Assembly (NCBI RefSeq): GCF_000412185.1
Contig: NZ_ASJA01000009.1
Span: 1-64,000, forward strand
DNA length: 64,000 bases
Direction of reading: 5' to 3'
DNA from: Euryhalocaulis caribicus
GTDB lineage: Bacteria; Pseudomonadota; Alphaproteobacteria; Caulobacterales; Maricaulaceae
Below, piece by piece: positions 46,737 through 56,037 of the stretch. How positions within the stretch are numbered: the stretch's first letter is position 1; the number at the start of each line of letters is the position of its first letter. The translations under genes were made by a program, and so were the position numbers. The notes beneath the pieces are model-generated. The model did no database searches and was not told where the DNA came from. It saw only the letters and a program-made list of their open reading frames with translations.

Positions 46737-47211
46737 TCAGGGCCAGCTCGCCGCCCCGCACGTCGCGGGCGACGGCGTCCAGAACGCCATTGATAAATTT
46801 CGGCGAGTCGTCCTCGAAGAAATCGCGGGCGATCTCGACATATTCATTGATGATCGTCTTCACCGGCACGTCGGAGCGTTGCGTCAGCTCATAGACCCCG
46901 GCCCGCAGCGCGGCCCGCAAGGTCGAGTCGATGCGGTCCAGACGCCAGCCCGTGGCCAGACGTTTGGAAACGATGGAATCGATATCGTCCTGACGCCCGA
47001 CAACGCCCATGACCAGATCCTCGAAAAAATCCTCATCCGCCTCGATATAATCGGGAACCTCGTGCTCCCCGCCGAAACGATAATTGCGGAACTCCAGAAC
47101 CACGGCCTTGGCCCCGCGGCCGGAGACTTCCATCTGATAGAGCGCCTGAACGGCGGAAAAGCGCGCGGCGGCCCGCAGGCGCGCGCGGTTCTCTGAAGGG
47201 TTCTCACTCAT
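46729..47211 (-). CDS. nusB: Transcription antitermination factor NusB
   Basis: A 160-residue all-helical protein that binds boxA RNA with S10 (NusE) in rRNA antitermination. Signature segments are RLRAAARFSAVQALYQME near the N-terminus and TQRSDVPVKTIINEYVEIAR then DDSPKFINGVLDAVAR at the C-terminus. It overlaps both neighbours (ribH and thiL) by 8 bp. Confidence 0.96.
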   Translation of the reverse strand: MSENPSENRARLRAAARFSAVQALYQMEVSGRGAKAVVLEFRNYRFGGEHEVPDYIEADEDFFEDLVMGVVGRQDDIDSIVSKRLATGWRLDRIDSTLRAALRAGVYELTQRSDVPVKTIINEYVEIARDFFEDDSPKFINGVLDAVARDVRGGELALNG

Positions 47212-47635
47212 CTTCGAATTTCGCCTTCAGCTCGATCATGCGTAGGGCGGCGTTCGCCGCGTCCGCGCCTTTATTCTTCCGGTCGGGCATGGCCCGCTCC
47301 ATGGCCTGGCTCATGCTTTCCACGGTCAGGATTCCATTGCCCAACGGAACGCCGATCAGCGAAAGATCCATCAGCGCCCGCGCGGTCTCCTGACAGATAT
47401 AGTCATAATGGCTCGTCTCGCCCCGGATCACGCAGCCCAGCGCCACGAACCCGTCATAGCGGTCGCTGTCGGCGGCTGCGGCGATCACGCCCGGAATTTC
47501 GAAGGCGCCCGGCACGTCGATCCGCTCATGCGATGCGCCGGCCTTGTCCAGCGCCGCCGCGGCGCCGTCATAGAGCGCGTCCGCGACCTCGCCATAAAAG
47601 CGCGCCTCCACGATCAGCAGGCGGGGTTCAGCCAT
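47204..47635 (-). CDS. ribH: 6,7-dimethyl-8-ribityllumazine synthase
   Basis: A 143-residue lumazine synthase that joins the pyrimidine intermediate with 3,4-dihydroxy-2-butanone-4-phosphate, the penultimate riboflavin step. Visible active-site elements are VPGAFEIPGVIAAAA, GCVIRGETSHYDYIC (with the catalytic His) and GVPLGNGILTVESMSQA. It overlaps ribBX and nusB by 8 bp each, so the operon is tightly coupled. Confidence 0.96.
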   Translation of the reverse strand: MAEPRLLIVEARFYGEVADALYDGAAAALDKAGASHERIDVPGAFEIPGVIAAAADSDRYDGFVALGCVIRGETSHYDYICQETARALMDLSLIGVPLGNGILTVESMSQAMERAMPDRKNKGADAANAALRMIELKAKFEDE

Positions 47636-48758
47636 GATTATGTTCCTTGCCGTCGAAAGTGCGCCAGCCGGAAACGGTCAGTCCGTAACCCTCAAGACCC
47701 ACAAGCTTCTGCGGCGTATCGGTCAGAAGCGTCATTTTTTCAACGCCCAGGTCCCGTAGAATCTGCGATCCGGTGCCGATCTCGCGATAGCGCTTGATCT
47801 CCGCATCCTCGTCTTCCGCCGGCGAATCCCCGAAACGGCGGGACAGCGCGCCGGCGTCCGTGTCGCGGATCAGCACCACCACGCCGCCTTGCGGCGCGTC
47901 GGCGACAATCTCCATGGCGCGGGAGATCAGGTCCGTGCGTCCGCGCTCCAGACCCAGCAGATCGGCGCCGAAATCCACCTTGTGAACCCGCACCAGCGTC
48001 GGTTGGCCGGCGTCGATCTCTCCGGAGACCAGCGCCGCGTGTTCCGACCCGTCGACCGTGTTGCGATAGGCCATCATGCGGAATTTCCCGCCATGCTGAC
48101 TGTCGATCTCGGTTTCCAGCAGGCGTTCGACCACATTGTCGTGCCGGCGGCGATAGGCGATCAGATCCGCAATCGTGCCAATCTTCAGGCCGTGCTCCTG
48201 CGCGAACTCGATCAGGTCCGGCAGCCGCGCCATGGTGCCGTCATCCTTCATCACTTCGCAGATCACCCCGGCCGGGAACAGCCCCGCCATGCGGGAGATG
48301 TCGACCGCCGCCTCGGTATGCCCGGCGCGCACCAGAACCCCGCCATCCTTCGCGACCAGCGGGAAGACATGGCCGGGCGATACAATGTCGTTGGCGCGTT
48401 TGTCGGGATCGATGGCGACGGCGATCGTATGCGCCCGGTCATGGGCGGAAATCCCGGTCGTAATCCCCTCTCGCGCTTCGATTGAAACGGTGAAGGCGGT
48501 ACGATTGCGCGCCTGGTTCTCGCGGGACATCGGCTCCAGGCCCAGCGTCCCGGCGCGCGCCTGCGTCATCGGCAGGCAGATCAGGCCGCGGCCGAACTTG
48601 GCCATGAAGTTCACCGCTTCAGGCGTGGCGAACTGGGCGGGGATAATCAAGTCGCCCTCATTCTCCCGGTCCTCGGCGTCGACAAGGATATACATCCGCC
48701 CGTTGCGGGCGTCCTCGATGATGTCCTCGATGGGAGAGATCCGGCTTTGATCGGTCAT
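47628..48758 (-). CDS. ribB: Dihydroxybutanone-phosphate synthase with degenerate GTP cyclohydrolase II domain (RibBX-type)
   Basis: From ATG 48758 the protein has 376 residues. The N-terminal domain (about 1-205) is a complete 3,4-dihydroxy-2-butanone-4-phosphate synthase, with ILVDAEDRENEGDLI and the RAGHTEAAVDISRMAG motif. The C-terminal half (about 210-376) aligns with GTP cyclohydrolase II (ending KLVGLEGYGLTV), but its zinc-ligand cysteines are absent: where the family has a GD..S.RCDC motif, this protein reads FGADLLGLERGRTDLI, and GRGIGL is also missing. It therefore should not open GTP. This resembles rhizobial RibBX. A separate ribA is expected elsewhere. Confidence 0.92.
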   Translation of the reverse strand: MTDQSRISPIEDIIEDARNGRMYILVDAEDRENEGDLIIPAQFATPEAVNFMAKFGRGLICLPMTQARAGTLGLEPMSRENQARNRTAFTVSIEAREGITTGISAHDRAHTIAVAIDPDKRANDIVSPGHVFPLVAKDGGVLVRAGHTEAAVDISRMAGLFPAGVICEVMKDDGTMARLPDLIEFAQEHGLKIGTIADLIAYRRRHDNVVERLLETEIDSQHGGKFRMMAYRNTVDGSEHAALVSGEIDAGQPTLVRVHKVDFGADLLGLERGRTDLISRAMEIVADAPQGGVVVLIRDTDAGALSRRFGDSPAEDEDAEIKRYREIGTGSQILRDLGVEKMTLLTDTPQKLVGLEGYGLTVSGWRTFDGKEHNHG

Positions 48759-48765
48759 GTCGCCC

Positions 48766-49371
48766 TTATCCGCGCGCTTCCAGGAGACGGGCGAGATAGC
48801 GAGCCACGGTGTCGATTTCCAGATTGACGCGCGCGCCAACCTGCAGCGATCCGAGGTTAGTCACATCAGCCGTATGCGGAATGAGGTTCACGCCAAACCG
48901 CGCGCCCTCCACCTCGTTCACCGTCAGGGAGACGCCGTTGATGGTGATAGAGCCCTTGGGCGCGATCATTGGCGACAGCGCCTCCGGCGCCTCGAAGACC
49001 AGCCGCAGGGAGCGCGCATCCTCGCTGCGCTCGACCAGCTCGCCAACGCCATCGACATGGCCGGTCACCAGATGCCCGCCAATTTCGTCGCCGAACCGCG
49101 CGGCCCGCTCCAGATTGACCGTCGAACCTTCCCGCCAGCCGCCCAGCGTTGTCCTGGACAGCGTCTCGTTCGACACGTCGCAGGCATGAATTGCGCCCTC
49201 GCCCTCGGGCTCCGCGCTGACGATGGTCAGGCAGGCGCCGTCATGGGCGACCGAGGCGCCAATCACGAACTCGGCCGCCAGGATTTCGCTCTGTACGAAA
49301 ATGCGGACATCGCCGCCCTGGCGCTCCAGCCGCCGGACCGCGCCCTGATGAGTGATAATTCCAGTAAACAT
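48766..49371 (-). CDS. ribE: Riboflavin synthase, alpha chain
   Basis: A 201-residue enzyme that dismutates two lumazines to riboflavin. It begins MFTGIITHQGAV at ATG 49371; the long open frame upstream is spurious. Two lumazine-binding repeats are visible, each with an internal strand-loop motif: ASVAHDGACLTIVSA (first) and GSITINGVSLTVNEV (second); GHLVTGHVDGVG lies between. It starts 2 nt past the ribD-like stop. Confidence 0.96.
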   Translation of the reverse strand: MFTGIITHQGAVRRLERQGGDVRIFVQSEILAAEFVIGASVAHDGACLTIVSAEPEGEGAIHACDVSNETLSRTTLGGWREGSTVNLERAARFGDEIGGHLVTGHVDGVGELVERSEDARSLRLVFEAPEALSPMIAPKGSITINGVSLTVNEVEGARFGVNLIPHTADVTNLGSLQVGARVNLEIDTVARYLARLLEARG

Positions 49372-49373
49372 GG

Positions 49374-50048
49374 CTACTCCCTGACCGGGACGTAGCGATC
49401 CCAGACGTCGCCGCCAAGATCTGTAGAGTCCTGGAGCCTGAAGCGCGGAGCCGCGCCCGGCGCGTCCATGTCCAGATCCCCTATCCCGGCCACGCCGTCG
49501 CCGCCCAGCACGACCGGCGCGCGAAACCATTCCAGCGCATCCACCAGCCCGGCCTTGATGAAGGACGCCGCCACCTGCCCGCCGCCTTCGACGAACACCG
49601 ATTTCACGCCGTCTTCCGCCAGCCCGGCCAGCACGGCCTCGGGGCAGACCCCGCCATCCGCCGGCCTGATCTTCTTCACCGTCACGCCCTTGGCGGCCAG
49701 CACGCTGGCATTGATGCCCGGCGCGCGTTCGCTGCAAAAGACAATGACCGGAATTTCCTTGGCGGTGGTCGCCAGTTCGCTGTCCGGATGCAGCCGCAGC
49801 CGCGTGTCCAGCACCACCCGGACCGGTTGCTCGCCGTCGAAATCGTCCAGCCGCACGGTCAGGGAGGGATTGTCCGCCCGCGCCGTGCCTATGCCGATCA
49901 GGATGGCGTCATGCTCTGCGCGCAGCCGGTGAGACTGTTCCCGCGCCGCCTCTCCGGTGATCCACCGGGACTTGCCGCTGGCCGTTGCGATGCGGCCGTC
50001 GAGAGAGGTCGCGAGCTTGAGCGTGACGCGCGGGCGCGCAGCGGTCAT
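49374..50048 (-). CDS. RibD C-terminal-type reductase, stand-alone
   Basis: A 224-residue protein corresponding to only the reductase half of RibD (5-amino-6-ribosylamino-uracil phosphate reductase, DHFR-like fold). It begins at the domain boundary with [19 protein letters not shown], then [38 protein letters not shown] and [13 protein letters not shown]. The N-terminal deaminase with its HAE and PCxxxGxxxPC zinc motifs is absent; the ATG overlaps the nrdR stop (ATGA), so there is no room for it. The deaminase must be encoded elsewhere, or this protein does another reduction. Confidence 0.88.
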   Translation of the reverse strand: MTAARPRVTLKLATSLDGRIATASGKSRWITGEAAREQSHRLRAEHDAILIGIGTARADNPSLTVRLDDFDGEQPVRVVLDTRLRLHPDSELATTAKEIPVIVFCSERAPGINASVLAAKGVTVKKIRPADGGVCPEAVLAGLAEDGVKSVFVEGGGQVAASFIKAGLVDALEWFRAPVVLGGDGVAGIGDLDMDAPGAAPRFRLQDSTDLGGDVWDRYVPVRE

Positions 50049-50509
50049 TCGTCGTCCCTGGACAATTGCTCGTCCTCGATGAATTCCTTGAAGTCCGCGA
50101 CTTCGTGAAACGCCTTGTAGACCGAGGCGTAGCGGACATAGGCGACCTGATCGAGTTCCTTGAGAGCCTCCATCACATATTCGCCGATCTCAACGGAGGG
50201 AATATCGGTCTCTCCGCTGGATTCGATCCGCCGCACGATGCCGCTGACCATCTGTTCGATGCGTTCGGGCTCCACATTGCGCTTCTGCATGGCCAGCATG
50301 ATCGAGCGCATCAGCTTGTCTCGGTCGAACATGGAGCGTTCGCCGTCCCGCTTCACGATGGTCAGCGCACGCAGGGACACCCGCTCGAACGTGGTGAAAC
50401 GCTGCCCGCACTTGGCGCATTGCCGGCGGCGGCGAATGGCGTTCCCGTCCTCGGCGGGACGGGAATCCTTCACCTGCGTATCGGGGTCACCGCAATAGGG
50501 GCAGCGCAT
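50045..50509 (-). CDS. nrdR: Transcriptional repressor NrdR
   Basis: A 154-residue repressor of ribonucleotide reductase genes. The N-terminal zinc ribbon uses Cys3, Cys6, Cys31 and Cys34 (CPYC...CAKC), followed by the ATP-cone nucleotide-binding domain (about 49-139: [19 protein letters not shown] and the rest). It lies between glyA and the riboflavin genes, the usual alphaproteobacterial position. Confidence 0.97.
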   Translation of the reverse strand: MRCPYCGDPDTQVKDSRPAEDGNAIRRRRQCAKCGQRFTTFERVSLRALTIVKRDGERSMFDRDKLMRSIMLAMQKRNVEPERIEQMVSGIVRRIESSGETDIPSVEIGEYVMEALKELDQVAYVRYASVYKAFHEVADFKEFIEDEQLSRDDE

Positions 50510-50521
50510 CGCGTATTTTCC

Positions 50522-51826
50522 TTATGCGTCAGGATAGATCGGGAAGCGGCCGGTCAGGCCGGTCACTTTCGCCTTCACCGCCGCTTCGACCGCCGGATCA
50601 GCCTCGCCCTTCGCGGCCATGGCGTCCAGCACTTCGGCGATCCACTCGCCAACCTGGCGGAACTCCGCCGCGCCAAATCCGCGCGTCGTGCCCACCGGGC
50701 TGCCCAGACGCAGGCCGGACGTCACCATCGGCTTTTCCGGGTCGAACGGCACGCCGTTCTTGTTGCAGGTCATATAGGCGCGCTCCAGCGTTTCCTCGCC
50801 GGTATTGCCCTTCAGATTTTTCGGCCGCAGGTCCAGCAGCACCAGATGCGTGTCCGTGCCGCCGGAAACGATGTCATATCCGGCGTCTTTCAGCGTGTCG
50901 CCCAGCGCCTTGGCGTTCTCGATCACGTTGCGCGCATAGATCTTGAAGTCCGGGGTCAGCGCCTCGCCGAACGCCACCGCCTTGGCGGCGACGGCGTGCA
51001 TCAGCGGCCCGCCCTGCATGCCCGGGAACACCGCCGAATTGATCTTCTTGGCGATATCCTCGTCATTGGTCAGCACCATGCCGCCGCGCGGACCGCGCAG
51101 CGTCTTGTGCGTCGTGGTCGTGGCGACATGCGCGTGGTCCAGCGGATTGGGATGCGCCCCGCCCGCGACCAGCCCCGCGAAGTGCGCCATGTCGACCATC
51201 AGATAGGCGTCCACGGCATCGGCGATTTCACGGAAACGCTTGAAGTCGATCGTGCGCGGATAGGCGGAGCCGCCGGCAATGATAATCCGCGGCTTGTGCT
51301 CATGCGCCAGGCGCTCGACCTCGTCATAGTCGATCAGGTGGTCGTCCTTGCGCACGCCGTAATGATGCGCCTGAAACCACTTGCCTGAGACATTGGGCGG
51401 CGCGCCATGGGTCAGGTGGCCGCCCGCGGCCAGCGAAAGACCCAGAATGGAATCGCCCGGCTTGGCCAGCGCCAGGAACACCGCCTGATTGGCCTGACTG
51501 CCGGAGCTGGGCTGCACATTGGCGAAGCCGCAATTGAACAGGCGCTTGGCGCGGTCGCGGGCCAGGTTCTCCGCCTCGTCCACGAATTCGCAACCGCCAT
51601 AATAGCGGCGCCCCGGATAGCCTTCGGCGTATTTATTGGTCAGCACCGACCCTTGAGCCTGCAGCACGGCCTTGGACACGATGTTTTCTGAGGCAATCAG
51701 CTCGATCTGGTCCTGCTGGCGCTTACGCTCGCGCTCCATCGCGCCAAAGATGTCGGGATCCTTGTCGGCGAGGTCCTGAGTGAAAAACGTCTCGGCGAGC
51801 GAGCCGGTTTCAAGCGCGTCGGCCAT
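50522..51826 (-). CDS. glyA: Serine hydroxymethyltransferase
   Basis: A 434-residue PLP enzyme that interconverts serine and glycine with tetrahydrofolate. I use ATG 51826, which has GGAGAAG at good spacing; the frame is open 19 codons further. The PLP lysine is in [25 protein letters not shown] and [17 protein letters not shown]-like segments (here [16 protein letters not shown]) are canonical. First of a run leading into nrdR and the riboflavin genes. Confidence 0.97.
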   Translation of the reverse strand: MADALETGSLAETFFTQDLADKDPDIFGAMERERKRQQDQIELIASENIVSKAVLQAQGSVLTNKYAEGYPGRRYYGGCEFVDEAENLARDRAKRLFNCGFANVQPSSGSQANQAVFLALAKPGDSILGLSLAAGGHLTHGAPPNVSGKWFQAHHYGVRKDDHLIDYDEVERLAHEHKPRIIIAGGSAYPRTIDFKRFREIADAVDAYLMVDMAHFAGLVAGGAHPNPLDHAHVATTTTHKTLRGPRGGMVLTNDEDIAKKINSAVFPGMQGGPLMHAVAAKAVAFGEALTPDFKIYARNVIENAKALGDTLKDAGYDIVSGGTDTHLVLLDLRPKNLKGNTGEETLERAYMTCNKNGVPFDPEKPMVTSGLRLGSPVGTTRGFGAAEFRQVGEWIAEVLDAMAAKGEADPAVEAAVKAKVTGLTGRFPIYPDA

Positions 51827-51887
51827 GGAAAACTTCTCCGTCTGCGGAACTACAAAATCCAGTGCATAGGCGGCTCCGCGCACACAA

Positions 51888-52082
51888 TCAATCGCTGCGC
51901 CCGAGCCCCTTCTTCTTCATTACATAGTCAAGCTTGCGCCGGGCCAAAGTCTTCAGATCAGCCTGCGAGGCGCTGACCGGCCCGATGATCCACGCTTCGA
52001 CGCCCGTGGCTTCGTCCACGGCGGCGACGCGCACGATGTTTCCGCGCCTGACAAATTCGAAAATGACGCCCCGGCCGGGCAT
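51888..52082 (-). CDS. DUF6898-like small protein
   Basis: A 64-residue protein: a small beta-rich N-terminal half ([20 protein letters not shown], then GVEAWIIGP) and a basic C-terminal helix ([16 protein letters not shown]). Small proteins of this pattern recur next to glyA or other housekeeping genes in alphaproteobacteria; I believe the family name is DUF6898. Function unknown. It lies 21 nt after the hemA stop and 61 nt before glyA, on the same strand. Confidence 0.78.
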   Translation of the reverse strand: MPGRGVIFEFVRRGNIVRVAAVDEATGVEAWIIGPVSASQADLKTLARRKLDYVMKKKGLGRSD

Positions 52083-52103
52083 CGCCTTTCCCGCGCCTGC
52101 GGG

Positions 52104-53333
52104 TCAGGCCGCCGCTGGACGGCGCGCCACGTTACACTGCGTCCACAGCGCATCCATGGACGAGACAAGCTTGTCCAGCATGGGGTCGTCGTGCATCGGC
52201 GACGGCGTAAAGCGGAGCCGCTCCGTGCCGCGCGGCACGGTGGGATAATTGATCGGCTGCACATAAAGGTCGTGATCGGCCAGCAGCAGATCGGAAACCG
52301 CCTTGGTGTGGCGCGGGTCGCCCACGAACACCGGCACGATATGGCTTTCGGACTGCATCACGGGCAGGCCGGCGTCCGCGAAACGCTGTTTCAGCTCCGC
52401 CGCCTTGGCCTGATGCGCGGCCCGCAATTGTTGCCCTTCCGCGCCTTGCAGGATTTCCACGCTTTTCAGCGCGCCCGCGGCCAGAACGGGCGAAAGCGCC
52501 GTTGTGAAAATGAAGCCCGGCGCCCAGGAGCGCACTGCATCGACGATCGTCGCGTCGGCCGCGATATAGCCGCCCATTACGCCGAACGCCTTGCCCAGCG
52601 TGCCCTCGATAATATCGACCCGGTCCATGACGCCGTCGCGCTCGGCAACGCCGCCGCCATGTTCGCCATAAAGGCCCACGGCGTGAACCTCATCCAGATA
52701 GGTCATCGCGCCGTACTTGTCGGCCAGGTCGCAAATCGCGCCGATGGGCGCGATATCGCCGTCCATCGAATAAACGGATTCAAATGCGATAACCTTGGGC
52801 GCGTCCGCCGGCGCTTCGGCCAGCAGGCTTTCCAGGTGCTCGACATCGTTGTGGCGGAAAATCCGCTTCTCACAGCCCCCGAACCGAACGCCTTCGATCA
52901 TCGAGGCGTGGTTCATCTGATCGGAGAAAATGATCAGGCCCGGCAGGATCTTCGCCAGCGTCGAAAGCGTCGCCGAATTGGCGATATAGCCGGAGGTGAA
53001 CAGAAGCGCGCCGCTCTTTCCGTGCAGGCCCGCCAGCCGGTCTTCCAGATCGACATGGAAACGCGTGGTGCCTGCGATATTACGCGTTCCGCCGGCGCCG
53101 GCGCCGGTTTCGTCCAGCGCGCCGTGCATGGCGTCCAGCACGTCCTTGTGCTGCCCCATGCCCAGATAGTCGTTGGAGCACCAGACGGTGATTTCGCGAA
53201 TCTGGCCGTCATTGCCGCGCAGACGGGCGCGCGGGAACTGGCCGCGCAGGCGTTTGAGGTCCGCAAAGACCCGGTACCGGCCTTCCGCCTTGACCGTGTC
53301 CACGGCCTCTTCGAATGCTTTCCGGTAGTCCAT
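52104..53333 (-). CDS. hemA: 5-aminolevulinate synthase
   Basis: A 409-residue PLP enzyme that condenses glycine with succinyl-CoA, the C4 (Shemin) entry to haem. The PLP lysine is K248 in [18 protein letters not shown]. Other family features are [17 protein letters not shown] and SYNLLY-like substrate segments such as [16 protein letters not shown]. Its presence marks an alphaproteobacterium. hemB lies 4 kb away on the other strand. Confidence 0.97.
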   Translation of the reverse strand: MDYRKAFEEAVDTVKAEGRYRVFADLKRLRGQFPRARLRGNDGQIREITVWCSNDYLGMGQHKDVLDAMHGALDETGAGAGGTRNIAGTTRFHVDLEDRLAGLHGKSGALLFTSGYIANSATLSTLAKILPGLIIFSDQMNHASMIEGVRFGGCEKRIFRHNDVEHLESLLAEAPADAPKVIAFESVYSMDGDIAPIGAICDLADKYGAMTYLDEVHAVGLYGEHGGGVAERDGVMDRVDIIEGTLGKAFGVMGGYIAADATIVDAVRSWAPGFIFTTALSPVLAAGALKSVEILQGAEGQQLRAAHQAKAAELKQRFADAGLPVMQSESHIVPVFVGDPRHTKAVSDLLLADHDLYVQPINYPTVPRGTERLRFTPSPMHDDPMLDKLVSSMDALWTQCNVARRPAAA

Positions 53334-53416
53334 TGCCCGTCCTGCAAATCAGGTTTTACAGGACCCTATGCCCCAAAGGAGCGCGCGGCGCCAACTTTTG
53401 TCGGCGCCGCAAAAGG

Positions 53417-53929
53417 TCACAGGCGATACTTTATGTGATCTTCCCAATAGCGTTCAAGACGCATCAGGGCCGTGTTCATGCTGTCCAGATCGTCCTGATC
53501 GACATTGGCGACCGGCTGGAGCGACTTCAACTGACGGTCGAACAACGTCTTCAATTGTTCGCGCACGTCCGAACCGGCCTGCGTCAGACTGACCCGGACC
53601 GCCCGGCGGTCGGAGTCGCAACGCTCGTGACGGATATAGTCCGCCTCGACCAGCTTCTTGAGGTTATAGGAGACGTTGGAGCCCAGATAATGCCCGCGGC
53701 TCCGCAGTTCGCCCGCCGTCAGTTCCTGGTCGCCGATATTGAACAGCAGCAGCGCCTGGACGCTGTTGATGTCGTTCCGGCCATGTCGCTCCAGATCATC
53801 CTTGATGACATCCAGAAGCTGGCGGTGCAGCCGCTCGACCAGGGTCAGCGTCTGCAGATAGCTCTTCTGAAAGTCAGGCTCTTGCTCGTCCGTACGGCTG
53901 GTTTCAGCCGCCGCATTCTGCATGCCCAT
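53417..53929 (-). CDS. MarR family regulator, LdtR-like
   Basis: A 170-residue winged-helix regulator. I chose ATG 53929, which is preceded by GAAGGTGGG; an in-frame ATG at 53959 would add 10 residues. The core SVQALLLFNIGDQELTAGEL then GSNVSYNLKKLVEADYI closely resembles LdtR of Liberibacter and rhizobia, which controls an L,D-transpeptidase and cell-envelope genes; the motif INSVQALLL is distinctive. No transpeptidase is adjacent here, so its targets are distant. It stands alone between hemA and the valine-catabolism genes. Confidence 0.86.
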   Translation of the reverse strand: MGMQNAAAETSRTDEQEPDFQKSYLQTLTLVERLHRQLLDVIKDDLERHGRNDINSVQALLLFNIGDQELTAGELRSRGHYLGSNVSYNLKKLVEADYIRHERCDSDRRAVRVSLTQAGSDVREQLKTLFDRQLKSLQPVANVDQDDLDSMNTALMRLERYWEDHIKYRL

Positions 53930-54031
53930 AATCCCACCTTCTTCCCGGGTTTCACCCATGTTTCAGGTCGGATTAAAATCGAAAATGTCTAAAAGACGTT
54001 TAATTCGCTGGAGATAGATTTAACGGAGCGC

Positions 54032-54943
54032 CTAACGGGTCCATCCCGATTCGCTCAGGGACCCGTCCAGCAGCTTCATGATGCCGGAAAAATCCTTGTT
54101 CCCCGCGCCCAGCGCATCGAACATCGCGTAAAGCGCCTCGGCCTGCGCGCCCATCGGGGTGGAGGCGCCGTTGGCCGACGCCGCTTCCTGCGCCAGTTTC
54201 AGATCCTTCAGCATCATCGCCACGGCGAACCCGGGATTATAGTCGCGATTGGACGGCGCGGCCGGAACCGGCCCCGGCTCCGGGCAATAGGCGGTCAGCG
54301 ACCAGCACTGGCCCGAGGCCTGTGACGCGATATCGAAGAAATTCTGCGGGTCCAGCCCCAGCTTCTTGGCCAGCGCAATTGCCTCGCACGTGCCGATCAT
54401 CGAAATGCCCAGCAGCATGTTGTTGCAGATCTTGGCCGCTTGCCCCGCCCCGGACTCGCCCGCGCGGATAACCGCCTTGCCCATGATGTCCAGGATCGGC
54501 TCGGCCTTGCCGAACGCCTCTTCCGGCCCGCCGACCATGAAGGTCAGCGTCCCGCCGTCCGCCGCCGCGACGCCGCCGGAAACCGGCGCGTCGACCATCA
54601 GGAATCCGGCCTTGGCCGCCGCTTCGCCGACAGCGCGCGCGGACTGCACATCAATGGTGGAGCAATCGATCAGCAACGTGCCCTCGCCCGCCAGTTCGAT
54701 CACGCCGCCTTCATTTTCATAGACCGACCGCACATGCTTGCCGGCCGGCAGCATGGAGACCACGACCTCGGCGCCGCTGATCGCGTCTTCCATCCGGTCG
54801 ACCGGATTGCAGCCCTGCTCGCCGGCCTTCTTGCGGGCGGCTTCGGACAGATCGAAGGCGCGGACATCATGGCCCGCCTTGGCCAGGTTCGCGGCCATGC
54901 CCCCGCCCATGTTTCCCAGTCCGATAAATGCGATGGCGGTCAT
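54032..54943 (-). CDS. mmsB: 3-hydroxyisobutyrate dehydrogenase
   Basis: A 303-residue NAD-dependent enzyme that oxidises 3-hydroxyisobutyrate to methylmalonate semialdehyde in valine breakdown. The Rossmann motif is FIGLGNMGGGMAANLAKAGH (5-24), the substrate motif DAPVSGGVAAADGGTLTFMV (about 118-137) and the catalytic Lys region GAGQAAKICNNMLLG (about 166-180). The start is 2 nt after the upstream hydrolase stop, so it is the last of a three-gene valine operon. Confidence 0.93.
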   Translation of the reverse strand: MTAIAFIGLGNMGGGMAANLAKAGHDVRAFDLSEAARKKAGEQGCNPVDRMEDAISGAEVVVSMLPAGKHVRSVYENEGGVIELAGEGTLLIDCSTIDVQSARAVGEAAAKAGFLMVDAPVSGGVAAADGGTLTFMVGGPEEAFGKAEPILDIMGKAVIRAGESGAGQAAKICNNMLLGISMIGTCEAIALAKKLGLDPQNFFDIASQASGQCWSLTAYCPEPGPVPAAPSNRDYNPGFAVAMMLKDLKLAQEAASANGASTPMGAQAEALYAMFDALGAGNKDFSGIMKLLDGSLSESGWTR

Positions 54944-54945
54944 GG

Positions 54946-56010
54946 TCAGTTGTCCTTCGTGTCGTCGATGAATGTCAGCTCGCGGTCATTGTCCAGCGGC
55001 GCAAAATATTGCTCCAGCTCCGCATCGCCCACGCGCTCAAGATCGGAGGGATCCCATTTCGGATCGCGGTCCTTATCGATAATCTGGGCGCGTACGCCCT
55101 CATAGAAATCGTGCCCCTTCAGGCAATGCGCGGACAGGCGCAGCTCCCGCCGCATCGTGTCCTCGAATTCTGTCTGCGCGCCCATCTGGATGGCGCGGTG
55201 CGTCAGCTTCAGCGATGTCGGGGATTTGGTCCGCATCGTCTTGGCCTGCTCGATCGCCCAGTCGGAGCGGTCATTGTCCAGCGAGGCCAGAATCGCCTCG
55301 ACCATCGGCGCGGCGAAGTGCGTCTCGATATCTTCCTGGCGCTTCTTCACCTCGCTCTCGCCCGCCTCTTCGGCAAAGGCGGCCAGCGTGTCCTCGATCC
55401 CCTCCGGGCCGTTTTCCAGCGCCTCGATCAATGCCGGGCGTTTGTCGCTGGGCGTGTAGGAGGTCGCGATGCCCATGGCCATGGCGTCCGCCGTTTTCAG
55501 GCGCGCGCCCGTCAGGCCCATCCACATGCCCGTCTTGCCCGGCAGCCGAGGCAGGAAATAGGTGCCGCCGACATCGGGATAAAAACCGATGCCCGTCTCC
55601 GGCATGGCCAGCATCGTGCTGTCCCCGGCCACCCGGTAATCGCCATGCACGGAAACGCCGACGCCGCCGCCCATCACAATGCCGTCGATCATTGCGACAT
55701 AAGGCTTGGAGTAACGCTTGATAAGCTGGTTGAGACGATATTCGTCGCGCCAGAATTCATAGGCGCGCTCGTCCCCGGCCTTGCCGCTTTCATAAAGCAG
55801 GCGGATATCGCCCCCCGCGCAGAAGCCGCGATCCCCGGCGCCGTCCACCACGACCACCTTCACGTCCGGGTCGTTGCGCCACTCCAGCAGCGCCTTGGTC
55901 ATGTCCAGGCACATCTGGCGGGTCAGGGCGTTCAGCGCCTTCGGGCGGTTCAGCGTGATCCGTCCGGCCCGGCCTTTCTTCTCGATAATCGTTTCGGACT
56001 CTTCCGACAT
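54946..56010 (-). CDS. 3-hydroxyisobutyryl-CoA hydrolase (enoyl-CoA hydratase family)
   Basis: A 354-residue crotonase-fold protein, longer than plain enoyl-CoA hydratases (about 260), as expected for 3-hydroxyisobutyryl-CoA hydrolase. The oxyanion region reads GAGDRGFCAGGDIRLLYESG and the active-site Glu lies in MPETGIGFYPDVGGTYFLPR. It sits between an acyl-CoA dehydrogenase and 3-hydroxyisobutyrate dehydrogenase, exactly the order of the valine pathway. Confidence 0.92.
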   Translation of the reverse strand: MSEESETIIEKKGRAGRITLNRPKALNALTRQMCLDMTKALLEWRNDPDVKVVVVDGAGDRGFCAGGDIRLLYESGKAGDERAYEFWRDEYRLNQLIKRYSKPYVAMIDGIVMGGGVGVSVHGDYRVAGDSTMLAMPETGIGFYPDVGGTYFLPRLPGKTGMWMGLTGARLKTADAMAMGIATSYTPSDKRPALIEALENGPEGIEDTLAAFAEEAGESEVKKRQEDIETHFAAPMVEAILASLDNDRSDWAIEQAKTMRTKSPTSLKLTHRAIQMGAQTEFEDTMRRELRLSAHCLKGHDFYEGVRAQIIDKDRDPKWDPSDLERVGDAELEQYFAPLDNDRELTFIDDTKDN

Positions 56011-56037
56011 TGAAAATTCCTTCCGGCCGAGCGCCGC

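Noticed and set aside
48766-49737. A longer riboflavin synthase starting upstream of 49371
   Set aside because: The first 120 or so residues are read out of frame with the RibD-like reductase and are repetitive Arg/Gly; the real start MFTGII is at 49371.
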